Source: DMER64 sp041654355 (GTDB lineage: Bacteria; Bacteroidota; Bacteroidia; Bacteroidales; UBA932). Taken from it: 64,000 nt of DNA. Location of the stretch: NCBI GenBank assembly GCA_041654355.1, contig JBAZDQ010000001.1, positions 144,624 to 208,623 on the forward strand. Direction: 5' to 3'. The position numbers and the translations under genes are program-made. This document shows, piece by piece, positions 17,491 to 25,897 of the stretch. Position 1 is the stretch's first letter. Every line of letters begins with the position of its first letter. The notes beneath the pieces are model-generated. The model was not told the DNA's origin and did not search any database. It saw only the letters and a program-made list of their open reading frames with translations.

Positions 17491-19927
17491 CAGCCAGCAG
17501 TGCCAGGAGCAAAGCCCCGGAACTGATGCGCGAGATCAGAATACCGGTGGTATAGGAAGACGGCAGGTAGGTAAAGCGGATCTGATGTTCTCCTTCAGGG
17601 ATCCGTAATGTCCGGGTAATGTAGTTGGACCGGCAAATCTGAGCTTCCTGCCCGTCAATCCAGGCTTTCCATCCCTTGGGGTAATAAATTTCGGAAAACA
17701 CAACAATTCCGTCTTTTTCCATTGAAGCCTTGTATTCCAGCGTGTTCGGAGAGTATGAGGTCAAAGTGACGGTTGAATTTGAAGGTCCGGCCGTTTCTAT
17801 CCACGATTCCGGGGGATCCTGCATCACTGCGGTAGTCCTCAGATCTGTCTTTGTCAGGGTTTCAATCTCTTCCTGCGGGGATGAGACGGGGAGTATGGAA
17901 GTTACTACCCAGGCATTTCCCAGGGCATGGGGATTGGTTACGGGCAGGGCATCTGCCCCTAAAATCACATACCGGGTATTGAGCATATTGAGTACCGGTG
18001 TCCGGGAGTGATTGCCGTTGTATGTAAAGATATCGGAGGCTTCTTCCAATGTCTGGCACTGACTGAGTTTATCTGCAAAATATTGCATTTCCGGCAACAA
18101 ATGGTGATCAATGACATCCTGGTAACGCTGCAATTTGGCCGCGTTGTACCCGCCTATGGATTTATGGTAGTAACTGGCCGTTGCGTCCATAAAAGGGCTT
18201 CCTGTCATGTCCAGTACCCGGTAATACAAGTCCGGATCTTGTTTAATGTGTTTGTCAACAGGTCTTTCAGAAAATTGATTTCGGTAATTGATGCGGGAAA
18301 CAAAATGAGATTCGTTCAAGTACCTTTTTCCTACAGGCAGGTAATCTGCCAGGAACAATACCGCTAAAGCACCTATGATCCACGCATTCCTGACCTTGCG
18401 GTTTACACCCAGCCAGAGTAAAACGGAAGCAGACAGGATCAACAGTACCGACCGCCAGGCATCCCGGCTTAAAAGGTCTTTACGGTCTTCTATCAGGGCC
18501 GGGATCAATGAAGAAGGAAGGGAACTGTCAGAGGGTCCCGTGAAAGAACCTGCCAGAGAAGGTATCAATGCGGCCAACAAAGAAAAACCTGCGGTAATGC
18601 CCAATGCCCAGTATATGCCTTTGACGGCTTTTTTCTGTGGATAAACCCCTTCCAGGATTTGCCACAATACATATATTCCCAGGGCGGGCATGACCATTTG
18701 CCATATCACAAGGATCATGCTGACTGTCCGGAACTTGTCGTATAAAGGCACAAACCGGAAGAAAAAACTGTTGAATCCGGGAAGGTGGTAACCCCAGGAC
18801 AACAGCAGCGCCAGCAGGGAAACACCTGCCAGAGCCCATTTGACCGGACTTTTTACAAGTATGAGTCCCAGGACAAAAAGAAAGATTACAATGGCCCCCA
18901 TATACATTGGACCTGCCGTAAAAGGCTGTTCGCCCCAGTATAGCGGCATATTGGAAATAACCCCGTCTGCATTGTACCCCAACTGGTTCAATGTCTTGTA
19001 AGTGTGTGAATCTTTATCCAGCGGCCCCATGGAAGCACCCCCGTAAAAATCCGGGATCAGTGTATTGAATGATTCCATTTTGGAATAACTCCACTGCGTT
19101 GCGTAATCGAACTCCAGGCCTGATCTTGCCTTGCCGTCCTCTCCTGCGTTGAGTTCTGAACCTCCTCGCATGGATTGTGCCGTATATTCGTAAGTGGGTA
19201 GCAGGTGATTGGCCGAGGTGGCCAGCCCCAACAGGCCTGCAGCTATTATCAGAAGCGTTGTTTTCATGAATTGGGGGACCTTGTGCCGTATAACGGCTTC
19301 TGTAAGAAGTCCGGCCAATACAAAAAGAAGGATAAATCCCAGGTAATAGGTTATCTGCGGGTGATTGGCGGCTACCTGTAAGCCCACGGCAAGGGCAAAA
19401 AACAAAGCCCCCGTCAATGCTTGCTTGCGGTAAGCATATGCCATAGCCGCCAGAACCCAAGGTACATAAGCTATGGCTATCATTTTGGTTACGTGCCCGG
19501 CCTGGATAATTTGGAAGTTGTAGGAACAGAAAGTAATGGTTACAGCGCCTAATGCAGCTATCCATGGGTTGACACCCAAAGCAAGGAACAACAGGAATCC
19601 GCCCAATAGTGACAAAAACAGGTATGAAGCAGGTTCCGCACCTGCTTCCAGGATTTTACCAAGGGTCCTTATGTAATTGCCTGTTGTCACTTTATTAATG
19701 GTAACGGTAGGCATTCCCCCGAACATGGAGTTGGTCCAGCGGGCTTCGTCTTTGTGCGTTTCATTGTAATCTTTGGCCTCTTTGGACATGGCCTGCCAGG
19801 CAGTTATATCTCCCTGGTTAAGCGTTTTTCCCTGGAAAACCTGTGGCACAAAACCATAAGAAAGAATGAGAAAGAAAACCACGGCAACCGGATAAGCAAT
19901 CCATTTTTTCACTGGAATCTTTTGCAT
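17435..19927 (-). CDS. YfhO-family polytopic membrane protein
   Basis: An 830-residue integral membrane protein: an N-terminal anchor (about 10-27), a first extracytoplasmic segment with the ARWTNSMFGGMPT motif common in this family, then a dozen or so membrane helices, a large periplasmic domain, and a final helix near the C-terminus followed by a basic tail (RMSRKKREKE). Characterised YfhO proteins are linked to glycosylation of lipoteichoic acid and similar polymers, and the fold resembles GT-C glycosyltransferases. The substrate here is unknown. It shares a divergent promoter region with the sodium symporter gene. Confidence 0.85.
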   Translation of the reverse strand: MQKIPVKKWIAYPVAVVFFLILSYGFVPQVFQGKTLNQGDITAWQAMSKEAKDYNETHKDEARWTNSMFGGMPTVTINKVTTGNYIRTLGKILEAGAEPASYLFLSLLGGFLLFLALGVNPWIAALGAVTITFCSYNFQIIQAGHVTKMIAIAYVPWVLAAMAYAYRKQALTGALFFALAVGLQVAANHPQITYYLGFILLFVLAGLLTEAVIRHKVPQFMKTTLLIIAAGLLGLATSANHLLPTYEYTAQSMRGGSELNAGEDGKARSGLEFDYATQWSYSKMESFNTLIPDFYGGASMGPLDKDSHTYKTLNQLGYNADGVISNMPLYWGEQPFTAGPMYMGAIVIFLFVLGLILVKSPVKWALAGVSLLALLLSWGYHLPGFNSFFFRFVPLYDKFRTVSMILVIWQMVMPALGIYVLWQILEGVYPQKKAVKGIYWALGITAGFSLLAALIPSLAGSFTGPSDSSLPSSLIPALIEDRKDLLSRDAWRSVLLILSASVLLWLGVNRKVRNAWIIGALAVLFLADYLPVGKRYLNESHFVSRINYRNQFSERPVDKHIKQDPDLYYRVLDMTGSPFMDATASYYHKSIGGYNAAKLQRYQDVIDHHLLPEMQYFADKLSQCQTLEEASDIFTYNGNHSRTPVLNMLNTRYVILGADALPVTNPHALGNAWVVTSILPVSSPQEEIETLTKTDLRTTAVMQDPPESWIETAGPSNSTVTLTSYSPNTLEYKASMEKDGIVVFSEIYYPKGWKAWIDGQEAQICRSNYITRTLRIPEGEHQIRFTYLPSSYTTGILISRISSGALLLALLAAIGTGCVRMSRKKREKEI

Positions 19928-19945
19928 AGCTTCTGTATTTTATAA

Positions 19946-19974
19946 CAAAGGTAAAAAGAAAGGACTTATATTTG
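19946..19974. promoter_or_regulatory. Divergent promoter pair, yfhO-like gene and NSS symporter
   Basis: A minus-strand TACCTTTG (19946-19953) and a plus-strand TATATTTG (19967-19974), both full TAnnTTTG matches, stand 13 bases apart. Each lies about 17-18 bases before its start codon. Confidence 0.6.
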
Positions 19975-19991
19975 TGTAAAACCTATTGTTT

Positions 19992-21329
19992 ATGAGTCGT
20001 GACGAATTTTCGGGATTTTTCGGTGTTCTGGTAGCCACTGTGGGATCAGCCGTAGGATTGGGCAATTTGTGGAGATTTCCTTACCTGGTAGGACAAAACG
20101 GGGGCGCTGCCTTTATATTGATCTACCTGGCATTTGTATTGATCATCTGCCTGCCCATTGCCATATCTGAATTTATTATCGGCCGCAAAACAAGGGCGAA
20201 TACCGTAAAAGCATTCCAGGTGCTGGCACCCAAAACAGCCTGGCGGGGAATTGGGATCGTGGGGGTTTTGGCCGCCTTTGCCATACTGGCATTTTATACG
20301 GTTGTAGGGGGGTGGACGGTAGACTACCTGGTACGATCTGTTGTTCATATTTTTTCAAAGCCCGACATATCTACTCTGGAAAGTCAGTTTACGACCATGG
20401 TAACGTCCCCGGTAAGGCCCATTGTATGGACGGTTGTGTTTGTGGTAGTTTGTGCCTTGATTGTCATGTGCGGAATAAAAAAGGGTATAGAAAAGTATTC
20501 CAGGATCATGATGCCTTTCCTTTTCTTAATGGTAGTGATCCTGATGGTACGTTCCGTCACATTGCCCGGGGCCGGTGAAGGGATCTCGTTTTTGATAAAA
20601 CCTGATTTTTCAAAGATCAACACGTCCGTTGTGCTTGCGGCGCTGGGGCAGGCCTTTTTTTCCCTGAGCCTGGGAATGGGCTGTCTGATAACCTACGGAT
20701 CCTATATTCCCAAAAAAGAAAATCTAACCAAACTTTCATTTACCACGGCATTATCCGACACCCTTTTTGCCATGCTGGCAGGACTGGCCATTATGCCGGC
20801 GGTATTTGCTTTCGGGATATCCCCCCAGGAAGGACCGGGCCTGGTATTTATTGTTTTGCCCCGCATATTTGCTCAGATTCCCCTTGGGAATGTGTTTGCC
20901 GTAATGTTTTTCATTATACTGCTTATTGCCGCCATTACTTCGGTTATTTCCCTGCTGGAGGTGATAACAGCTTATGTGACGGAAAAATTGAAAATGAAAC
21001 GAACCACTGCCGTAGCAGGAATTACGGTTTTAGTAACTTTTTTTGCAGCGTTGAGTTCTCTTTCCCAGGGAATCCTTAAAAATGTTACGATTTTTGGCAA
21101 ATCCATTTTTGATTTCTTTGATTACCTCTCGGCAAATATTCTGCTTCCCCTTGGAGGGCTTTCCATCGTGATCTTTGTAGGATGGTATATGAAAAAAGCC
21201 ATGGTTTACCAGGAATTTACAAATCAGGGCACCCTTAAGGGCACCCTGTTCCGTACGTATTATTTTATCATCCGTTATATCGCACCGGTGGCCATAGCCA
21301 TCGTTTTCATAGACCTTATTTTACCGTAA
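19992..21329 (+). CDS. Sodium-dependent transporter, NSS (SNF/LeuT-like) family
   Basis: A 445-residue transporter with about 11-12 membrane helices. The first helix carries the unwound substrate and Na+ site motif (GSAVGLGNLWRFPYLVGQNGG), which defines the neurotransmitter:sodium symporter family. Bacterial members import amino acids or related compounds; tryptophan-, leucine- and tyrosine-type members cannot be separated here. I chose the ATG at 19992 (MSRDEFSGFFGVL) over a TTG two codons upstream. The gene ends with a 14-base tail overlap onto the convergent BACON/LRR lipoprotein gene. Confidence 0.93.
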   Translation: MSRDEFSGFFGVLVATVGSAVGLGNLWRFPYLVGQNGGAAFILIYLAFVLIICLPIAISEFIIGRKTRANTVKAFQVLAPKTAWRGIGIVGVLAAFAILAFYTVVGGWTVDYLVRSVVHIFSKPDISTLESQFTTMVTSPVRPIVWTVVFVVVCALIVMCGIKKGIEKYSRIMMPFLFLMVVILMVRSVTLPGAGEGISFLIKPDFSKINTSVVLAALGQAFFSLSLGMGCLITYGSYIPKKENLTKLSFTTALSDTLFAMLAGLAIMPAVFAFGISPQEGPGLVFIVLPRIFAQIPLGNVFAVMFFIILLIAAITSVISLLEVITAYVTEKLKMKRTTAVAGITVLVTFFAALSSLSQGILKNVTIFGKSIFDFFDYLSANILLPLGGLSIVIFVGWYMKKAMVYQEFTNQGTLKGTLFRTYYFIIRYIAPVAIAIVFIDLILP

Positions 21330-24300
21330 CCCCCAGGTGCCAGTTCCCGTTATAACCCATTTGGGAAATATTGGTTACCGTTTCGTCTGAAGATATCGTT
21401 ACCAGGTTTCCGCCTGTCTGCACCGGGCCGTCTCCGTCGGTCATCAATACGGGATGCAAATCCTGCTGTTGTATGACCTGGTTGATGACCAACCCGTCTC
21501 CTGCCTGGATCTGTACGTTGTAGTATTCAGTTATACCCGCCGTCTGGAGCAAAGGCCAGTATTCTGTGTTTTTCAACTGATCTACAAATACTTTTTTAAT
21601 GTTGGCCGTACCCTGGGGAATAAGGTTGGTTTGCCCGGCATGGGCTCCGTTGATCAGCACGATGCGCCGGGCCAGGTTTTCTATGAAATTGATTGACTGG
21701 GTGGGATCCATATCCTGGTTTGGATTTCCTTCCTCATCGGTAAGGGAAAGAAATGTTTCGTATATTTCAAGCAATTGGTCCATGTCTTTTGCAATGATAA
21801 CAATAGAAGCTGTCGTGTCGGCCGGACAAATCAGTATATTTTCCAGGTTCTTTCCGGCAAACCCAGATACATATTCGTCATTCATTTCAACCAGGACCAT
21901 AATGTTGTCATCTGTCGCCGGTGAGGCGAAAGGCCGTATTTCCACGTTCGGCTGGAACAGGGACATGGTCTTTGACGTGGAAGACAGCAAGGGGACATGT
22001 TCAACATTTTGAACGGAAACACCTTGGGGCACAGTCAGGAGTGTATGAAAATCCTTAACAATACCGTATCCTTCCACCTTCACTGCATACGTTCCCGGAA
22101 CTATGTTTTCAATGGAAATACTGCCGTTGGCACTTGTGTACTTTTTGTAATCGTAATCCGTTCCGTTGGTTTTTTGAATGTATGGAGTGCTTCTGGTGGC
22201 CGGTGAATAAGACGTTCCTGCTTTAATAATTCCGCTATTTTCCTGTATAGCTTCTGCGAAAGGTTTTAACAATAGCAACATCCGGGAAGCAACTGAACCA
22301 ATAACATTTTCTTTTGAAAGACCATCCGTTACCATGTTATTGTCAGAAATATATGTGGCTGACACAGATGCTTCTCCTGTTACCGGGATTGTCTGGTCTG
22401 AAATGCGTTTCAGGTAAACATTTGCTCCTGTAACGGGAGCCCCGCCTGTATCTGTAAATGTGACATTTAGCTGGTTGTAAAGCGGCGTGGTAACTGTTAT
22501 TTCCGGACTGTATGCTGTTCCTGCAGCGTTGGTGGCAAATGCTTTCACCGTATAGGCGGTATTTTCTGTAATGTTCTGCGTGAAGTCTGCTGTAAAAGTT
22601 CCCGGTCCGGAACCCGTTTTGCGGGTGGTCGTGTTCAAAATGAAACCTCTTTCAGTCACCTGATCACTGCCTTGTTTTTCCACGGTTGCCTGAACACTGA
22701 TTTTATTGTACAACAATTCGGTAACAGTTACCTCACTCAAAGTGGGTAAAACACCTACCAGGTCCAGGAAAACCCCGTTTTGCTGCGTCCTGATATAATG
22801 AATGGTTGTTCCGGGTTTATAGGCATTCCAGTTGTCCCAGGACGGATGTTCAATCAAAACGGTAGGAACCGCTTCTGTTAAACGGTTATTGTACAGGAAA
22901 AGCTGTGTGCATACTTCCGGAAGACCGGCCCAGGATTCAGGGATTCCGCCTTCAAAATTGCAATTGTACAAATGAATGTTCAGGTGATCTCCCGTGGTTG
23001 TGATACTTCCTATTTCCTGGGGCAATACGCCGGACAGTCCGGGATTGTCAAAAAGAAGCAGGTCTGTGATGCCGGTCCATTGGGCAAATAAGCCGTCAGG
23101 GAGCGGACTTTGAATACCCGTGCCGGAAACCTCAAAAATTACCAGGGCACTCATGCCGGACCATGTCTCCGGTATGGTTCCGCTTATCCGGTTGCCGGCC
23201 AACCTAAGTTCTGTCAATTTTTTCAGGTTGCCCATTGTCGCGGGTAGGAGGCCGGTGAAATCCGTCTCCGTTGCTAAAAACCTTCTCAATTCGCTTAGAT
23301 TCCCCATATTTTCCGGCAATGATCCGGTCAGATCCGGATTGTTGCCCAAATCCAGTGTACGCAGAGATGTGAAATCCCCAATCTCTGAAGGCAGTTGGCC
23401 ATTAAGTCCAAAGCCGTTCAGATTTAGCCCGGTAACCGCCTCGTTTTCAACAGTGACTCCTTCCCAGGTGGAAATATCTTCCTGCGAATTCCAGTTATCT
23501 CCTTTTGTCCAGTTTTCCCCGTCCAGCTGGTTATACAGGACCATCAGGCGTTCCCGTTGTGCATCGGGAACGGGCTCCAAACCCAGGAAAATTCCGTTTT
23601 GCTGGGTCCGTAAATAATGAATTTCGGTATCGGGCACGTAATCATCCCAATACTCCCAGGACGGATGGTTCTGAATAGCCAGGGGAATCTGTTCGGTCAA
23701 TTGATTCCCGTACAGGTACAATTGTGTACAAACCCCGGGAACAGAAGCCCATTCTTCAGGGATCCCGCCGCTGAAGTTGCAATTGTGTAATTGTATATTC
23801 AGGGTACTGTTATCCGTAGTCATTTGACCCAATTGCGGAGGCAGCGATCCGGTCAGTCCGGGATTGCTGTGCATGACAAAGGATCCTAAATGCGTCCAGG
23901 CTGTAAAGATGGTTTTGGGCAGGGGACTCTGAATAGCTGTTCCAAAAAATGCAAAATCCTGCATGGCAGTCATGCCTTCCCATGATTCGGGGATCTTCCC
24001 CTCAATGTCGTTATTGCCAATATACAGCTTGGTAAGTTTTTCCAGATTTCCCATGGATGCCGGCAAACTGCCCTGCAAGCCTGTTGTCACGGCCCGGAAC
24101 GTTTCCAGGTTAACCAGGTCCCCGGTTTCTCCGGGAAGGACTCCTGTCAGACCGGGATTGGACCCCAGATCCAGTGTCACCAGGTCTGTCAGTGTTCCTA
24201 TGGCTGAAGGCAACGATCCGTTCAGACCAAATCCGTTCAGATCCAGTCCGGTGATCTTTCCGTCTTCCATTGTTACTCCACCCCAATTTTGAACGGGCTC

Positions 24301-24993
24301 TGAGCTGTTCCAATTGACTTTCTTTTCTTCATCCCAGTTATCCCCTTCCAGAGACTCGTATATTTCTACAAGAGCGGTTCTGCGGGGATCTTCGGCCTGG
24401 TTGAAAGTAATGGTTTGTGTCTGGGCTATGCCCGCGTTATCCTTTACAGTAACCTGTCCCGAACGGGCAGTGCCCGTATTGGGCGCCACCAGGAACTCCA
24501 GTGTCCCTGATGACAATGCTTTGGTCCCTACAAACTGAATCCAGGATTTAGCTGTAGCCAAAACTTCAACGGTATAAGCAGTATTGTATTGCAGGGTAAC
24601 GGTGTACGTTCCACCGGCCGCCTCTACTGATGTAGTAGTGCCTCCTATGATCAGGGTGTTTCGTGCGCTTTGTGTTAGGGAGACCGTTGCCTGCATGGTG
24701 CCGCTCTTGATGGTCAGCGTTCCGCTCTGGTCCGAGGACGAGGTAGATGCTGCTGCCGTCAACTGGAGGGTGGTGTTTCCGGAACCTTTGGCCGGAGTAA
24801 CTGCAAACCCTTTTCCCGAGACGGAGGCAGTCCAGGACATGCTGTTGGTGGATAAACTGATGTTTTGAGTTCCCCCTTCCTGGGTGAAGGAAACACTCGT
24901 GGGACTGGCTTCAATAAACGGCACCTCGGGTTTACAACTGTTCAGGATCAGAAAAGCGGTAGCCGTGGCCAGTAATGTCAGGATCTTTTTCAT
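21316..24993 (-). CDS. Large BACON/leucine-rich-repeat surface lipoprotein
   Basis: A 1225-residue lipoprotein. Start set to MKKILTLLATATAFLILNSC (lipid Cys20), five codons inside the longest frame. Order of modules: two BACON-type beta domains (about 25-205), two copies of a roughly 285-residue unit each opening LVEIYESLEGDNW / LMVLYNQLDGENW and followed by plant-type LRRs (LNGSLPSAIG-like), an FN3-like domain, a carboxypeptidase-regulatory-like domain, and an unassigned C-terminal domain of about 220 residues. BACON domains often bind mucin or carbohydrate and LRRs bind protein, so an adhesin or surface-binding role is plausible. The internal duplication is direct. It may be cotranscribed with mrp, 35 bases upstream. 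Confidence 0.85.
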   Translation of the reverse strand: MKKILTLLATATAFLILNSCKPEVPFIEASPTSVSFTQEGGTQNISLSTNSMSWTASVSGKGFAVTPAKGSGNTTLQLTAAASTSSSDQSGTLTIKSGTMQATVSLTQSARNTLIIGGTTTSVEAAGGTYTVTLQYNTAYTVEVLATAKSWIQFVGTKALSSGTLEFLVAPNTGTARSGQVTVKDNAGIAQTQTITFNQAEDPRRTALVEIYESLEGDNWDEEKKVNWNSSEPVQNWGGVTMEDGKITGLDLNGFGLNGSLPSAIGTLTDLVTLDLGSNPGLTGVLPGETGDLVNLETFRAVTTGLQGSLPASMGNLEKLTKLYIGNNDIEGKIPESWEGMTAMQDFAFFGTAIQSPLPKTIFTAWTHLGSFVMHSNPGLTGSLPPQLGQMTTDNSTLNIQLHNCNFSGGIPEEWASVPGVCTQLYLYGNQLTEQIPLAIQNHPSWEYWDDYVPDTEIHYLRTQQNGIFLGLEPVPDAQRERLMVLYNQLDGENWTKGDNWNSQEDISTWEGVTVENEAVTGLNLNGFGLNGQLPSEIGDFTSLRTLDLGNNPDLTGSLPENMGNLSELRRFLATETDFTGLLPATMGNLKKLTELRLAGNRISGTIPETWSGMSALVIFEVSGTGIQSPLPDGLFAQWTGITDLLLFDNPGLSGVLPQEIGSITTTGDHLNIHLYNCNFEGGIPESWAGLPEVCTQLFLYNNRLTEAVPTVLIEHPSWDNWNAYKPGTTIHYIRTQQNGVFLDLVGVLPTLSEVTVTELLYNKISVQATVEKQGSDQVTERGFILNTTTRKTGSGPGTFTADFTQNITENTAYTVKAFATNAAGTAYSPEITVTTPLYNQLNVTFTDTGGAPVTGANVYLKRISDQTIPVTGEASVSATYISDNNMVTDGLSKENVIGSVASRMLLLLKPFAEAIQENSGIIKAGTSYSPATRSTPYIQKTNGTDYDYKKYTSANGSISIENIVPGTYAVKVEGYGIVKDFHTLLTVPQGVSVQNVEHVPLLSSTSKTMSLFQPNVEIRPFASPATDDNIMVLVEMNDEYVSGFAGKNLENILICPADTTASIVIIAKDMDQLLEIYETFLSLTDEEGNPNQDMDPTQSINFIENLARRIVLINGAHAGQTNLIPQGTANIKKVFVDQLKNTEYWPLLQTAGITEYYNVQIQAGDGLVINQVIQQQDLHPVLMTDGDGPVQTGGNLVTISSDETVTNISQMGYNGNWHLGVTVK

Positions 24994-25028
24994 AGCACAA
25001 AGACGCATTTTAGGGATGATTGGCTGCT

Positions 25029-25892
25029 TTATACCAGCAGGGAAATCAATTTTCCTGCCAGATCTTTAAAAGCATCGCCTGCGGCATTTTTATCGTTGGC
25101 TGCCGGAATACCGGCATCTCCCCGTTCACAAACTCCCTGTATGAGAGGGATTTCCGCTAACACGGGCAGGTTGTATTTTTCGGCAAGTTTTGCAGCCCCG
25201 CCTTTCCCGAAAATATAATATTTATTTTCAGGCAATTCTTCCGGGGTAAACCAGGCCATATTCTCTACAATGCCAAACACTTTTTTATTCAGGTTCGGGT
25301 GGTAAAACATATTCAGGCATTTTTCCACATCGGCTACTGAAACCTGTTGGGGTGTGGTAACAATGATTCCGCCGGTCAGCGGGAGGTCCTGCATCAGGCT
25401 CAGATGAATGTCCCCGGTTCCGGGAGGAAGGTCTATAAGCAGGAAATCCAACTCGCCCCATTTTGTTTGTTGCAAAAGCTGTTTGAGGGCATTGCTGGCC
25501 ATCGGGCCGCGCCAGATCAGGGCCTGTTCGGGTTTGGCAAAATAGCCTATGGAGATCCATTTCACCCCGTATTTTTCCAGAGGTTTAAAAACCTGAACGT
25601 TCTCATCAATAACATCCACACCGGGCTGTTGGTCGGTCGTTCCGGTAAGGGTGGGAACCGAAGGTCCGTAAATATCGGCATCGGCCAGCCCAACGCGGTA
25701 TCCTTCCATGGCCAGCGCCACGGCCAGATTTACGGCAACAGTGGATTTTCCCACTCCACCTTTACCGCTGGCTATGGCAATGACATTTTTAACGGCTTTC
25801 ATACCGTCTATAACAGGTGTTTCTTTTTCTTCTTTTTTCTTCGTTGCCTGTGGGGCAGTCGGCCTCATGGCCGCATAATCAATCTTAGTCAT
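25029..25892 (-). CDS. mrp: Mrp/NBP35-family iron-sulfur cluster carrier ATPase
   Basis: A P-loop ATPase that carries Fe-S clusters to apoproteins. The deviant Walker A GKGGVGKST spans residues 43-51, followed by DADIYGPSVP and LIDLPPGTGDIHLS, the Mrp signatures. At 287 residues it is shorter than the common ~360-residue Bacteroidetes form: the N-terminal MIP18/DUF59 domain is absent, and a 30-residue Lys/Glu-rich leader (KKKEEKE) takes its place. The expected C-terminal CxxC cluster-binding pair is not visible in this protein, so cluster transfer by the usual mechanism is uncertain. It sits five bases downstream of the S46 peptidase gene. Confidence 0.9.
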   Translation of the reverse strand: MTKIDYAAMRPTAPQATKKKEEKETPVIDGMKAVKNVIAIASGKGGVGKSTVAVNLAVALAMEGYRVGLADADIYGPSVPTLTGTTDQQPGVDVIDENVQVFKPLEKYGVKWISIGYFAKPEQALIWRGPMASNALKQLLQQTKWGELDFLLIDLPPGTGDIHLSLMQDLPLTGGIIVTTPQQVSVADVEKCLNMFYHPNLNKKVFGIVENMAWFTPEELPENKYYIFGKGGAAKLAEKYNLPVLAEIPLIQGVCERGDAGIPAANDKNAAGDAFKDLAGKLISLLV

Positions 25893-25897
25893 TTCTT

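Noticed and set aside
24997..25004. -7-like CGTCTTTG before the BACON/LRR lipoprotein gene
   Set aside because: Keeps TTTG but lacks the TA pair, so it is not a convincing promoter; cotranscription from upstream is more likely.
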